Shown here: in pieces, positions 23,601 to 31,880 of the stretch
Numbering within the stretch: the stretch's first letter is position 1
How the letters are laid out: every line of letters starts with the position of its first letter
NCBI RefSeq assembly: GCF_943734655.1
Contig: NC_071354.1
Location: forward strand, 75,494,838-75,558,837
Direction of reading: 5' to 3'
DNA: 64,000 bases
Source: Sabethes cyaneus
Lineage: Eukaryota > Arthropoda > Insecta > Diptera > Culicidae
The notes under the pieces: generated by a model
Databases searched by the model: none
What the model saw: only the letters and a program-made list of their open reading frames with translations
Told to the model about the DNA's origin: nothing
Program-made: the position numbers and the translations under genes

Positions 23601-23772
23601 CGATATCTTCTCCAACTCCTGCGCAGTCGTAATGGAACCAGTGGTCGCACTTATCACACTGTACCATTCGTGAGTCGTCCTGTTCGTCACAAGCTCCACA
23701 GCTGTATTCAACGTTGTCCGTGGTCGCTTTATTCTGTTCGCTGACATGGATGGTTATTTCACTTCTGGGCAT
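17644..23772 (-). CDS. gag-pol: Gag-Pol polyprotein of BEL element B with N-terminal PHD finger
   Basis: One open frame of 2042 residues from the first ATG after the 5' LTR. Residues 25-67 form a Cys4-His-Cys3 PHD-type zinc finger (C25, C28, C39, C42, H47, C50, C64, C67); the family often binds histone tails. About 231-275 is a charged coiled coil. Roughly 395-560 is the DUF1759-type Gag region, 609-670 a Cys/His cluster, and AFLDDGSS near 733 the protease motif. The reverse transcriptase YVDD is near 1154, an RNase H-like FVDASEAGY near 1340, the integrase zinc module near 1648-1690, and its D, D, E at about 1720, 1783 and 1830. A DUF5641-like tail closes it. All catalytic motifs I looked for are present. 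The last 16 codons lie in the LTR. Maturation into separate proteins is expected from the family. Confidence 0.95.
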   Translation of the reverse strand: MPRSEITIHVSEQNKATTDNVEYSCGACDEQDDSRMVQCDKCDHWFHYDCAGVGEDIVDKDFLCSNCQPSKGARKKRLTNVTRGVSAVTQETALENQVLTGAMPQPSAVTMVSASVTNMPALDLFPPYTMSAPQKATVTRTQIPVTKSRPPNVRLTTNQARCLAVPSGLHSTQMMQPIPTASIPTATSIVVPRETCPAQFTEILQENTQQDPVEPARSCTRVPSSKRSTKQRQLELELQLLDQERALEEQEEKKKREYLRKRYDLLREIANDNNSVASIEEDRSQTRVAEWLQGVTRTNEAQAQPDETRCRQSRDNVDWRFTSAPQQRSQIPPGPIRTTEVRGNSQLPTRSLQFGNTAGFVPVRRSTPRRTEDHDEEGHNLTHSQVAARQAVSRELPSFNGLPEEWPLFFSTFTTTTTMCGYSPEENLIRLQKCLKGKAYEAVKCRLMHPSNVPGIISTLKLLYGNPEIIIHNMIVKINSTPAPKADRLDTVVEFSLAVQNLCATIEACQLEEYSYNVALLRELVDKLPPSLKLDWARFRRTLQAVNLSTFAAWLYDLAETVCPLAMLPSCDSKASRIMKKNPAYLNAHDEQVDENSVTSEVQPRATIKACAACKGDCYSLEKCQRFKDLEYNAKWAIVKDCGLCRKCLRRHKGACKKEQICGKNGCTYKHHQLLHNDRRTLSDTSGQSFSDPVANAADHDCNLHLKNVHKVLFRVVPVVLYGPKKSLRTYAFLDDGSSLTLIDADVAKELNVEGVPEPLCLKWTGNKRRQENDSIRIDIDISGTGTNRDKHRLHGAHTVSNLDLFRQSLNVQQLTEKYNYLRGIPAESYQAIQPKILIGIDNANLSYPLKGKEGKIHEPIATKTRLGWVIHGGSDEDTVFVGHHSWNLCSCSEKIDNLLNQSVRDYFSLEGLGISKTENIVASTEDKRAIQILQSFTQTNSGHYEARLLWKYDQFRLPNSKPVALQRLRCLESRLKKDPSLSTVIREKLNEYLQKGYIRRLPEEELNEPRKRVWYLPIFPVFNPNKPSKVRIVWDAAAKTKGISLNMMLLKGPDQLTSLISVLLQFRENKVAICGDIREMFHQVFISKDDQDCQRFLWRENPSDKQPSTYIMRVMTFGASCSPSCAQYVKNQNAENHRGQYPAAVNAIIKNHYVDDMLASTETEEEAFLLAQQVHHVHAQAGFEMRNWMSNSTAVVSALQNERTDVKNLNLGSELATEKVLGMWWCTTTDMLMYKLSSKHDVELLSGKRRPTKREVLRTLMAIFDPLGLVSNLLIFLRILMQEIWRTGIQWDEEIPCHLFEKWEHWLEVLPTVSDVCIPRCYRLLTSISPETVIQLHTFVDASEAGYAAVVYLRFQQGDNVECAIVAAKSRVAPLKYVSIPRLELQAAVIGVRLANTIISSLSFKVDQRHFWTDSRNVLCWIRSDHRKYSPYVAFRVSEILETSNIGDWKYVSSKENVADEATKWSRQPELGSKSRWIKGPVWLWNSNREWPEEPPISDATREELRATVYYHCFIPKLPVDVMEFAKWRRLVRVFATVLRCVGNFRCTITGMKRTYGPLTSQELTQSSNLLIRSAQNDSFSQEIITLSGKQPNLSKSSALYKLNPFLDEHNVIRMQGRISACEYATMDARNPIILPKNHYVSKLIVQDYHERYHHRNHETVVNELRQTFWIPKLRVLFRKVRSDCQICKNLRAAPHPPLMGDLPKARLAAFTRPFSFVGADYFGPLTVVVGRRIEKRWGVLVTCLTTRAVHLEIAHTLSADSCIMALRNFMARRGKPLKIISDRGTNFTATNKELMAALKMMDQDKVLQEIISPETEWQFLPPSSPHMGGSWERLVQIVKTNLLQINQQRPLTDEILRNLLTERENLINSRPLTHVPVDNPEAPVLTPNHFILGSSSGLKPASNLNDSALVLRRSWRTSQIEANVFWRRWLRDYMPDLVRRTKWYSAVKPIEVNDIVVVVDPKLPRNCWSKGRIISVRKGNDGQVRAAIVQTQNGVYERPATKLAVLDVRRDTKVSQEIGIPGGDCCDPLVGASHCDDSRK
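17695..17710 (-). promoter_or_regulatory. candidate polypurine tract of element B
   Basis: On the - strand acccgggggggac abuts the start of the 3' LTR, a G-rich run at the expected place for priming the second DNA strand. It lies inside the coding frame and so also encodes Pro-Gly-Gly-Asp. Confidence 0.65.
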
Positions 23773-23819
23773 TATGAACGAATCTACAGGATCGTCCGAA
23801 ATAAACGAATAATTTAATA
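23773..23819 (-). promoter_or_regulatory. 47-nt leader between 5' LTR and start codon, element B
   Basis: The whole untranslated stretch between the 5' LTR edge and the ATG is 47 nt, so the primer-binding site must lie here or run into the coding sequence. On the - strand it contains atttcggacgatcctg but no TGG directly at the LTR edge. I cannot name a tRNA primer. Confidence 0.45.
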
Positions 23820-24591
23820 TGTTGATTCTGTAACCAACGAAGGAAAACGCTTGTTTGTTTCCGATAGTTTAACAATATATTTGTGGATTGTTAAATTATT
23901 CCTATAATTAATTTTGATCAATTAATTTTTCCACTTTCGAATTTCTTACTCTCTCTCTATTTACTTACGTTTAGTTTGCTTCCTTCTACTTAATTTTCCA
24001 GTAAACTCGATTATATAGTTTCTTCAATTTCCGTTACTATCCTCTATTGTTTCATTAATCTCTTTTCACCTTCCTCTGTCGTCTTTCCTATTTTATAAGG
24101 TGTATTTATAATAATTATTAGGTGAATATGATATTTCCAAATTTTCTTACAATATCTGTAGATACACAGGAGATAGTCTTAAATCACTATAATCTTAAAT
24201 GTCCCGTACGCTGGCACTTGGTTTAGCTGGTGATCTAACCCAAATTAGGTTAACTATATAGACTATATAACTATATAGAATAGATTTTATTATTTCAGAT
24301 GTAAATTTTATGCATGAAAATTATACCTCAATGTGGCTTAAGTTTTTAGTGTAATTTTAACTTTTAATTCACAATGTTTTCGTAAACTTTTAAGGACGTA
24401 ATCAAGCAAATACAATATTTTATTATTGATCGAAAAAAAACGTGTTCTAAGCTTTTACACTATCTTCTTTTTTTTCCTTTATGATAAGTTGTCATCATTC
24501 CTATCACTGCGCTGTCCACGGTACTCACTAGTGGTGTTGCTCATTTGCGCGAGTCGTCGCAGTGAGACGCGCCGACCAAGGGGTCGCAACA
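23820..24591 (-). repeat. 5' LTR of element B
   Basis: The 772-bp partner of 16923-17694; its outer edge is followed by the ctacc duplication at 24592-24596. Confidence 0.95.
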
Positions 24592-24596
24592 CTACC

Positions 24597-25058
24597 TTTC
24601 TGTGATATTGAATATCCTATAAAGTAATACTATCAAATAATCAAATAATAATAGATTATTTATAATAATAATATTTATTTATTTATTTATTTATTAACTT
24701 TTTTTATTGGGGCTTTCAATCAGTGGTTGGTTCGCCCCAAATCTTTAAATTAGATTACTGTAACAAATAACGTTATTCATCTTTTTTACTTTAAAGTGAT
24801 TATCTTTCGATTATAAATTATGTTTAAGAAAACTAGGATATATTGCAATTTGCATTACAATCCCTTTAAAGTAAAACTTTAAATTCTAAAATTTTTGTTT
24901 CTTGGTTTTATTTTACTTACCAGAGTTATGTCATAACTTCTGACTACCAGTACTGGAATCGGGACTGGAACTTGGCACGATATGAGAAGCTTCTATACAT
25001 CGATCAACAAAATCACAATTTGGACTGTGCCATCTCTTGTTAAGTGCAGCGACGGAGA
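24597..25058. other. AT-rich spacer with (ATTT)n tract
   Basis: It contains an (ATTT)n tract at about 24673-24695, followed by ggggctttcaatcagtggtt and a gcccc. Read on the - strand, this could be the tail of a retroposed element. No coding signal is seen. Confidence 0.4.
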
Positions 25059-25332
25059 GGTAAATCTGATTACTAGATACAATCGCGGACAAGACACTTC
25101 TAACTCTTACAAAATGTTTAAATAAAACAAATTACTTTTAACTTACACGTCGACCGGTTTCAGGCATCATATTCCTATCTTCAGGACGAGAGCCGATGTC
25201 CAACTAATTTGTTTTATTTTAATTTGTTTTATTTTAACATTTTGTAAGAGTTAGAAGTGTCTTGTCCGCGATTGTATCTAGTGATTGTGGTGCTCTTACG
25301 TTGCACAAAAAATTTATTTGGTAAATCTGATT
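25059..25332. repeat. fold-back element with 13-bp flanking direct repeats
   Basis: Two arms of about 60-65 bp are near-perfect reverse complements: 25072-25135 (starting actagatacaatcgcggac) and 25218-25282 (ending gtccgcgattgtatctagt). About 80 bp separates them. The structure sits between direct copies of ggtaaatctgatt at 25059-25071 and 25320-25332, which look like a target duplication. No coding capacity. Confidence 0.65.
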
Positions 25333-25867
25333 GCCGAAAGATTAAAGGTGGCCTAGGGTTGAACGGTGAAAAACATGCAGTCGGTGATAGAAACTGGATA
25401 GAGGTTTACGATTACGGATAACTTGTACGTTGTGATTACAGCAAAATGCCGACTAGCTCATAATTTTATTAATAAAAATTATTTCTATGATGCTTGATTT
25501 ATTAACTACGAACCAAGGTTTTGACAACGTAACCTTCAATTGCAAATCGTCACTGATGAAGTAATGATGCTTTGGTTTCAATTGAAGTAGCACCGCTTCG
25601 CTTCGAAACTGGCGTTACTCTGCGTCGGTGAAGCAGGTTTGACTACATCATGACGATAGCTTTTAAAATTTAATTTATACTTTTAGGTGAAATATTTAGC
25701 AGAGCGCTATAAACTTTGAATACAAATGGCCTGAAATTGATTAAAATATTTCCTACAATGTAACGCATGGTATAATTAATTTAGTTAACATTGACAAATC
25801 GTGCCTGACTTTTAATCGCCGTCTGCTGAATCCATCACCAGTTTCAATTGAAAGGTTCTGTTCAACA
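25333..25867. other. unassigned spacer
   Basis: AT-rich, no coding or repeat signal that I can support. Confidence 0.4.
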
Positions 25868-28470
25868 AATGAACTTACTTACTTAGGTGGATTGCCGTCC
25901 TAAGACAAAGCCTGTTGAACAAAATTTCTCCATGTAATTCGGTTGAGGGCTACCGCTCTCCAATTCCTCGGACACCAAGTACTCTCCGCCAGATCTCGCT
26001 CCACCTGGTCTAACCATCTTGCTCACTGCGCTCCTGGTCGTCTTGTTCCTACCGGACTTGAGGCGAACACCATCTTTGCAGGGTAGTTGTCCGGCATTCT
26101 TGCAACATGCCCTGCCCATCGCATCCGTCCAGCTTTAGCCACCTTCTGGATACTGGGTTCGCCATAGAGCTGTGCGAGTTCATGGTTCATCCTCCGCCTC
26201 CATACTCCGTTCTCCTGTACGCCACCGAAGATCGTTCTTAGCACTCGTCGTTCGAAAACTCCGAGCACTCGCAGGTCCTCCTCGAGCATTGTCCATGTTT
26301 CATGCCCGTAGAGAACAACCGGTCTAATAAGCGTCTTATACAGGATGCACTTTGTACGGGGACTTAGTCTGCTCGACCGCAATTGCTTGTGGAGCCCATA
26401 GTAAGCACGACTTCCGCTGATAATACGCCTCCGAATCTCACGGCTGGTATCATTGTCCGCCGTTACCAGTGAGCCAAGGCAGACAAATTCATCGACTACC
26501 TCAAACTCATCGCCGCCGATCAATATACTACTGCCCAAGCGGTGTCGTTCGGCCTCGGTTCCGCTGGCCAGCATGTACATTGTTTTAGACGTATTTACCT
26601 TTAACCCAATCTTTTCTGCTTCGCGCTTTAGTCTGGTGTACTGTTCAGCCACCGCCACAGATGTTCTGCCGATAATATCCATGTCATCGGCAAAGCAGAC
26701 GAATTGACTAGATTTGTTGAATATCGTGCCCCGCGTGTTGATATCCGCTCGGTTCATAACACCTTGTAGCGCTATGTTGAACAGCAGGCATGAAAGACCA
26801 TCACCTTGACGAAGCCCTCTGTGTGATTCGAATGAACTTGACAATCCACCCGAAATCCGAACACAGCACTGCGTATTATCCAACGTAGATTTAATCAGTT
26901 TGATGAGCTTCCTGGGGAAGCTGTTCTCGTCCATGATTTTCCATAGCTCTTTCCGGTCGATGGTATCATATGCGGCTTTGAAGTCAACGAATAAATGATG
27001 CGTGGGAACTCTGTATTCACGGCCCTTTTGGAGGATTTGCCGCAGTGTAAATATTTGATCCGTTGTAGACCGATCTTCGACGAAGCCGGCTTGATAAGTT
27101 CCCACAAATCTATTCGCAATTGGTGATAGACGGCGGAAAATGATTTGGGACAGCACTTTATAAGCAGCATTGAGAACGGTGATCGCTCGATAGTTCTCAC
27201 AGTCCAACTTGTCGCCCTTTTTGTAGATCGGGCAGATAACCACATCTTTCCACTCCTCCGGTAGCTGTTCCGTATCCCAAATTCTAACAATTAGTCGGTG
27301 CAGACAAACGGCCAGCTTTTCTGGTCCCATTTTAATAAGCTCCGCTACGATGCCATCTTTTCCGGCTGACTTGTTGTTCCTTAGCTGCATGATAGCCTCC
27401 TTAACTTCGCCTATCGTTGGGGTTGGCACCTCTTCCCCGTTTGTTGCACCGTCGAAATCGCTTTCCCCGCCGCCATGGTTTTCCGCCTGGGCGCCATTCA
27501 GGTGTTCGTCGAAGTGCTGCTTCCACCTATCCGTCACCTCACGATCGTCCGTCAGAATACTGCCAGTCTTATTCCGACACATTTCGGCTCGCGGCACAAA
27601 GCCTTTGCAGAATCCGTTCAGTTTCTGGTAGAACTTCCGCGTTTCCTGAGAACGATGCAGCCGCTCCAACTCTGCATATTCCTGCTCTTCCAGGTTGCGC
27701 TTTTTCTCCCGAAAGATTTGGTTTCGCTGCATCTTCTTCTGTTTGTGTCTTTCCACGTTCTGACGTGTGGCACTGCGCATCTTGGCCGCCCGCGCAGTGT
27801 TCTCCTCATCCATCACCCTCCTACATTCATCGTCAAACCAATCGTTCCGCTGATTCCGGGCCACATGCCCGATGGAGCTCTCCGCTACACTGCTAATGGC
27901 TGTTTTGATAGTGTTCCAACAGTCTTCGAGAGGGGCTTCGTCCAGCTCGTCCTCTTCCGGCAGTGCAGCTTCGAGTGAATGCGCGTAGTTTGCGGCGACG
28001 TCTGGCTGCTTCAGCCGCGCGAGATCTAACCGAGGCTGGCGTCGGTACCGAATGTTGTTCACAACGGAGAGTCTTGGGCGCATCTTAACCATCACTAGGT
28101 AGTGGTCCGAGTCAACGTTAGCGCTTCGATAGGATCTGACGTCGATAATGTCTGAGAAGTGCCGACTGTCGATCAAAACGTGGTCGATCTGTGATTCTGT
28201 CTGATTTGGTGACCTCCAGGTGTACTTATGGTGGATTCTGTGCTGGAAAAAGGTACTACGTACGGCCATATTCTTGGAGGCGGCAAAGTCGATAAGTCTT
28301 AGGCCCATTTCATTGGTTCGCTGGTGTGCACTGAACCTTCCAATCACCGGTTTGTATTCCTCCTCCTGGCCGACCTGAGCATTGAAATCCCCGATGACGA
28401 TCTTGATATCATGTTTTTCAACAAATGAAACAAGTTGCTTCGTGTGCAGCGAAGGCAAGAGAGAATTAGT
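25868..28470 (-). mobile_element. 5'-truncated LINE (APE-type non-LTR retrotransposon)
   Basis: The best-preserved LINE copy in the window, on the - strand. The 3' end, just past the stop at 25900-25902, is a very short untranslated stretch ending in a small tandem repeat, seen on the + strand as acttacttactta at 25873-25885. Similar repeat tails occur in RTE-like and I-like LINEs. The 5' end is cut within the endonuclease domain near 28460-28470, as is usual when reverse transcription stops early. I do not assign a clade firmly; RTE-like is my best guess. Confidence 0.85.
25900..28458 (-). pseudogene. LINE endonuclease-reverse transcriptase, truncated, one in-frame stop
   Basis: A frame of 811 residues (26023-28458) starting inside an APE-type endonuclease. 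GDFNAQVG, IDHVLID and VDSDHYLV are conserved endonuclease motifs. The reverse transcriptase follows: DFKAAYDT (about residue 489), GLRQGDGL (about 545) and FADDMDII, the catalytic box (about 588). The end carries YKTLIRPVVLYG, VLRTIFGG and RRMNHEL, shared by every related fragment here. A TGA at 26023-26025 stops it, but the same frame continues with WLDQVERDLAES to a TAG at 25900-25902; this fits one C-to-T change in a CGA codon. The first third of the endonuclease is missing, so this copy cannot retrotranspose alone. Confidence 0.88.
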
Positions 28471-28599
28471 TTTATTTATTTGTGTCGACGATGTTAAACC
28501 TTGTTACGAACTTCTAAAATCAAAATAAATTGATGAATAATGACTGAAAAACTAAAGTTTATGCAGTCTCTTTCCAATTTTTTTTTAATGGATATCACA

Positions 28600-28731
28600 T
28601 TTGCGTAAACCCCCTCTTTGTCCCAGTCTGTCACAAAATTGACAAAATTGTTTTTAGTCTGGCGTAAAATGCCTCCGCCTTCCCAAGGTTTCTGGTAATA
28701 ATGTCGAGGTCGTCTGCGAAGGCTAGGAGGC
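28600..28731 (-). pseudogene. LINE reverse-transcriptase fragment (left part of a split copy)
   Basis: On the - strand it reads LLAFADDLDIITRNLGKAEAFYARL, shown here in two parts as LLAFADDLDII and GKAEAFYARL. This contains the FADD catalytic box. It ends exactly where the TIR element at 28734-30618 begins, and its partner resumes at 30621. Confidence 0.65.
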
Positions 28732-29004
28732 TACCCGATCAGGAGGGCATAACAAGATAACATCAAATTTATAACACATTCTGATATTTATAACACATTG
28801 TGTTACAAATCGGAAATAAACTGATCAGGAAGTGAAAACAAAAGTTTCATGTTTGTAACAGATTCTGATAGTTATAACTCATTGGGTTATATAGGAGAAT
28901 TAGGGCTTTGGCCACTACTAAAAATGTTACATATCATCACTGGTGTGCCCGGGACACACAATGGGGAACGTGCCATACCTTTTCTATAAAATTTAACGCA
29001 AATT

Positions 29005-29290
29005 TTATGTGTAATTTCAAATCTGATTTCTAGCCAAAACTTACATGCAATACCACCCTAACTTCAAGTAAAATTTCAAGTACTATTTCAAGTCAAATTT
29101 CATATTTATTTTGAATTCAATTTGAATTCTAAATTTAATTCGAATTTAATGTCCAATTTCAAGTTTAAATTTTGGTCCAATATCAAATCCAATACCATGT
29201 CCATTTGACATGCAATTTCAAATGAAATTCAAAGTGAAATTTCGTGTCTAATTTCAAGTGCAATTGCAAATTGCAATCTAAGTCCTATTC
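29005..29290. repeat. degenerate short-period repeat (aatttcaagt-like)
   Basis: About 280 bp in which variants of aatttcaagt, aatttcaaat and aatttgaatt recur roughly every 10-14 bp. The period is irregular, so this is a decayed minisatellite or composition-driven repeat inside the TIR element. Confidence 0.55.
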
Positions 29291-30174
29291 AGTTGTTCAG
29301 TTTTCAGTGTTCAGTTTCAGTGCATCAGAACGAAATAACGATTACATGTAGCGAATTCTTATATCTATCAATTTTGCATTAAGAAAATTTTGTCGTCAAT
29401 TCTAGACTTTTTTTTGTTTGTTTGGATAACAGTTTTTTAAAGCATCCGACTACAGCAAGTGTATAAAATGAAAACATAAACTATTGCAGTTAGAAATATA
29501 CTCGATGCAAAATGCCGCTCCTGTTAAGCCATCTTTTATGTATTTCCTGCACTTTATTAGGTTCTAACAACGAATTGAAACGAACAACGAATTAGGATTA
29601 AAAAGAAAATCTCTCAAACTTTTATTTGGTGGTAGATGCTTGGAACAAAACGTAATCGAGCAAACACATTATGAAAAAAATAATTAACGATAAAATAAAA
29701 TGTTTTAGTTTTTTTCTCGGTATACGTCTTGTTTACAAAATTTAAAAGCAACAAGTGTTTTCTCCCATCCTTTACTAACAAAACCTCGTATAATTGAGAA
29801 AAATTTTCTTCCACGCATCACTAAAATAATAAGGTTCATAATTGTTTTTAATCTTTACTGTGGTTGGTTCCTACCAAAATCAGCAATAACATTTATAGAA
29901 TAAAAACCTGAAATATAAAACTCATTTAAAAAAAAAGTTTGAATGGTCAGGTTCACTTCAATTTATTTTCTGGTATATTTGAAAGCAAAGCACTTCGAGC
30001 AACACTGTCAGAACGGTGCAACACTGATAAAACGGATTCGATTTCTTTTTCTTGATCACGGTCTCGTACCAAAAGAGATCTATTTATAGACAGCTCGTAC
30101 AGCAAAAACTGACAACTGACAGAATAAGCTATCGGTCAAATCATATGAGCATTTAAACTACCTACATTCAAGAG

Positions 30175-30245
30175 TAGTTCTGGTACAGTGGTTAAGACGA
30201 TGGCATCGTGAGCGGTGTGTCGTGAGTTCAATTCCGACTGAAAAG
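30175..30245 (+). repeat. tRNA-like SINE head
   Basis: tggtacagtggttaagacg resembles an RNA polymerase III A box (TGGNNNAGTGG), and gagttcaattccgac, about 35 bp later, resembles a B box (GGTTCRANNCC). The arrangement is that of a tRNA-derived SINE head. It is not a good tRNA gene because acceptor-stem pairing is not evident. Confidence 0.6.
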
Positions 30246-30620
30246 GTGCGGTTTTTGAAATTGAAAAAATGTGTGAAAATCTTTTTCTGTTGCTATTTGT
30301 AAATGTTCCCGATAAATAGTTGTACATTTTTGACAATAGGTCGGGAAAATGTCGATATAGCAGACAGAGGTAAAGAAGTTTTTGTTTTATCAAAATTATT
30401 ACACAATTTGTTAGAAATATGGTAACAAATTTTGATATAATTTTGTTCACAACATAACAAACTTTGTTATATTTTTGCTATCACTGCTAAGCAGTTTTGT
30501 TAGAATTTGAGTTATTTTAACCACTTGCAGTAGCTAAATTATAACAGCCGTTGTTAGCAAAAAATCGGTCAAAAAATAACAGGATCAGTTATAATTTTGT
30601 TATGCCCTCCTGATCGGGTA

Positions 30621-31880
30621 GCCCTTACGAGTTTGGTTCACTTTCTTGTCAAACTTGCGCGTGTCATTAGCCCGGAGTAGTTGTTCCAGCTCCTCACGAT
30701 CTCTGTCCTCCTTCTGGCACTTTTTCCTCCTCAGGATCCTGGTCAAATCACTCGCGTTCGTCTATACTTGCCCAAATTCTCTCTCGTGGAAATGCTTAGA
30801 TAGTTTTTCTAGCTCTTTTTTTTCCTCTCTATCGCTTGGTGGCATTGCCCGTCAAACCAATCATTTCGTGCGCTTAAGGATTTCACTCCTAGCATCGCTG
30901 TTGCGGCCTTGTTGACGGCCGAGCGTATCATACTCCATCCGTTTTCAGGGTCGAAGCATATAGCTCCACAGCGGAAGGCAGAGCTTCATCCAGTACGCGC
31001 GCGTAGTTTCCGGCAGCTCGCGGGTTTTTAGCGGCCGAATGTTTGACCGAGGAGGGCGGCTTTGTAGCAAGGTATAAACCGCCGACAGTTTTGAGCGCAC
31101 ATGCTACTAGATAATGGTCCTAGTTGATATCCGCACCCCGTAGAGAGCGTACGTTGGTGTTGTTCGAGAAAACTCGGCCCTCGATGAGAATATGGTCGAT
31201 TTAGTTCGAGGTTCGTTGGTTAGGTGATCTCCAGCTGGTTTTGTGGATAGCTTTGTGGGCAAAGAAAGTGCTTCTGACTATTAAGCCTCAGGAAGCAGCA
31301 AAGTTGATGCATCGCTGGCCGTTATCGCTCGGGTCGGAGTGCAGGCGTGTGTGGGTCCCGATCACCGGTTTATACATTGCTTCTCTGCCGATTTGGGCGT
31401 TCATATCTCCGATCTTGATATCCCGTCGTGAGCAGCTATCGTACGTTGCTTTCAGCTGCGCATAGAACACTTCATCGTCGGGTCTACCTTCGTGTGGATA
31501 ATGCACGTTTATGATGGTGTAGTTGAAGAAACGGCCTTTTATCCTCAACACGCACATCGTTTCATTGAACGCTTTTCAGACCATTACGCAATCCTGCGTT
31601 TTGCGCAACACTCGGAGGATCGTTCGCAGCTTGTTGGTCGCTCCACCGTTCTGAAAAAATTGGGCTTTGCCGCCACGGAACCTCCACACCTTCTCGCCTT
31701 TGCGACAAATCTCCTGCAGATGCCGAACTTTTGGGGTTCTAGCTGATCGAGCAGTACCCTGTCGCCACCAACGAAATTTGGCGATCTGCAGTTACAGGTA
31801 CCAAGTCTCCACTTCATGTCCTTATTTCGTTGTTTTTGTCCATACCGAATGTTCTGAGTAAGATTTTCTTCACTCTTTTT
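30621..31880 (-). pseudogene. decayed LINE copy, N-terminal and endonuclease part
   Basis: The - strand encodes a broken LINE protein from its start region to the linker after the endonuclease. Near 31745-31760 it reads LLDQLEP. At about 31395-31420 it reads DIKIGDMNAQIGRE, the endonuclease GDxN motif, preceded by NVHYPHEGRPDDE. Further left come TSWRSPN and IDHILIEG, and an SDH-like site with a stop in it. The linker near 30650-30700 reads LLRANDTRKF. Many stops and frame changes are present. The copy is split by the TIR element at 28734-30618. Its 5' region may extend to about 32190, which is less certain. Confidence 0.75.

Larger units (their letters stand above)
16923..24591 (-). mobile_element. 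BEL/Pao LTR retrotransposon, element B, coding-intact
   Basis: A 7.67-kb element on the - strand. It has 772-bp LTRs (tgtt...aaca on either strand) and a perfect 5-bp target duplication, ctacc, at 16918-16922 and 24592-24596. The LTRs differ at one base that I noticed (a at 17440, c at 24337). It carries one uninterrupted 2042-codon Gag-Pol frame. Domain order PHD finger, coiled coil, DUF1759-type Gag, zinc-knuckle-like cluster, protease, reverse transcriptase, RNase H, integrase, DUF5641-like tail marks it as BEL/Pao. Near-identical LTRs plus an open frame make it a candidate active element. Confidence 0.96.
28734..30618. mobile_element. 1.9-kb non-autonomous TIR element in a TA target
   Basis: Ends are perfect inverted repeats over about 22 bp, starting cccgatcaggagggcataac. 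The element is flanked by TA at 28732-28733 and 30619-30620, the target choice of Tc1/mariner-type transposition. Both subterminal regions are rich in short repeats such as ttgtta and ataac. It interrupts an older LINE copy whose sequence continues on either side. I find no transposase. It contains a degenerate aatttcaagt repeat (29005-29290) and a tRNA-like SINE head (30175-30245). Confidence 0.85.

Noticed and set aside
27350..27978. Three overlapping + strand frames of 93-167 residues
   Set aside because: Antisense shadows of the LINE reverse-transcriptase frame on the - strand.
30136..30450. A 104-residue - strand frame as a transposase for the TIR element
   Set aside because: Low-complexity, hydrophobic, no catalytic motif, and it overlaps the SINE head.
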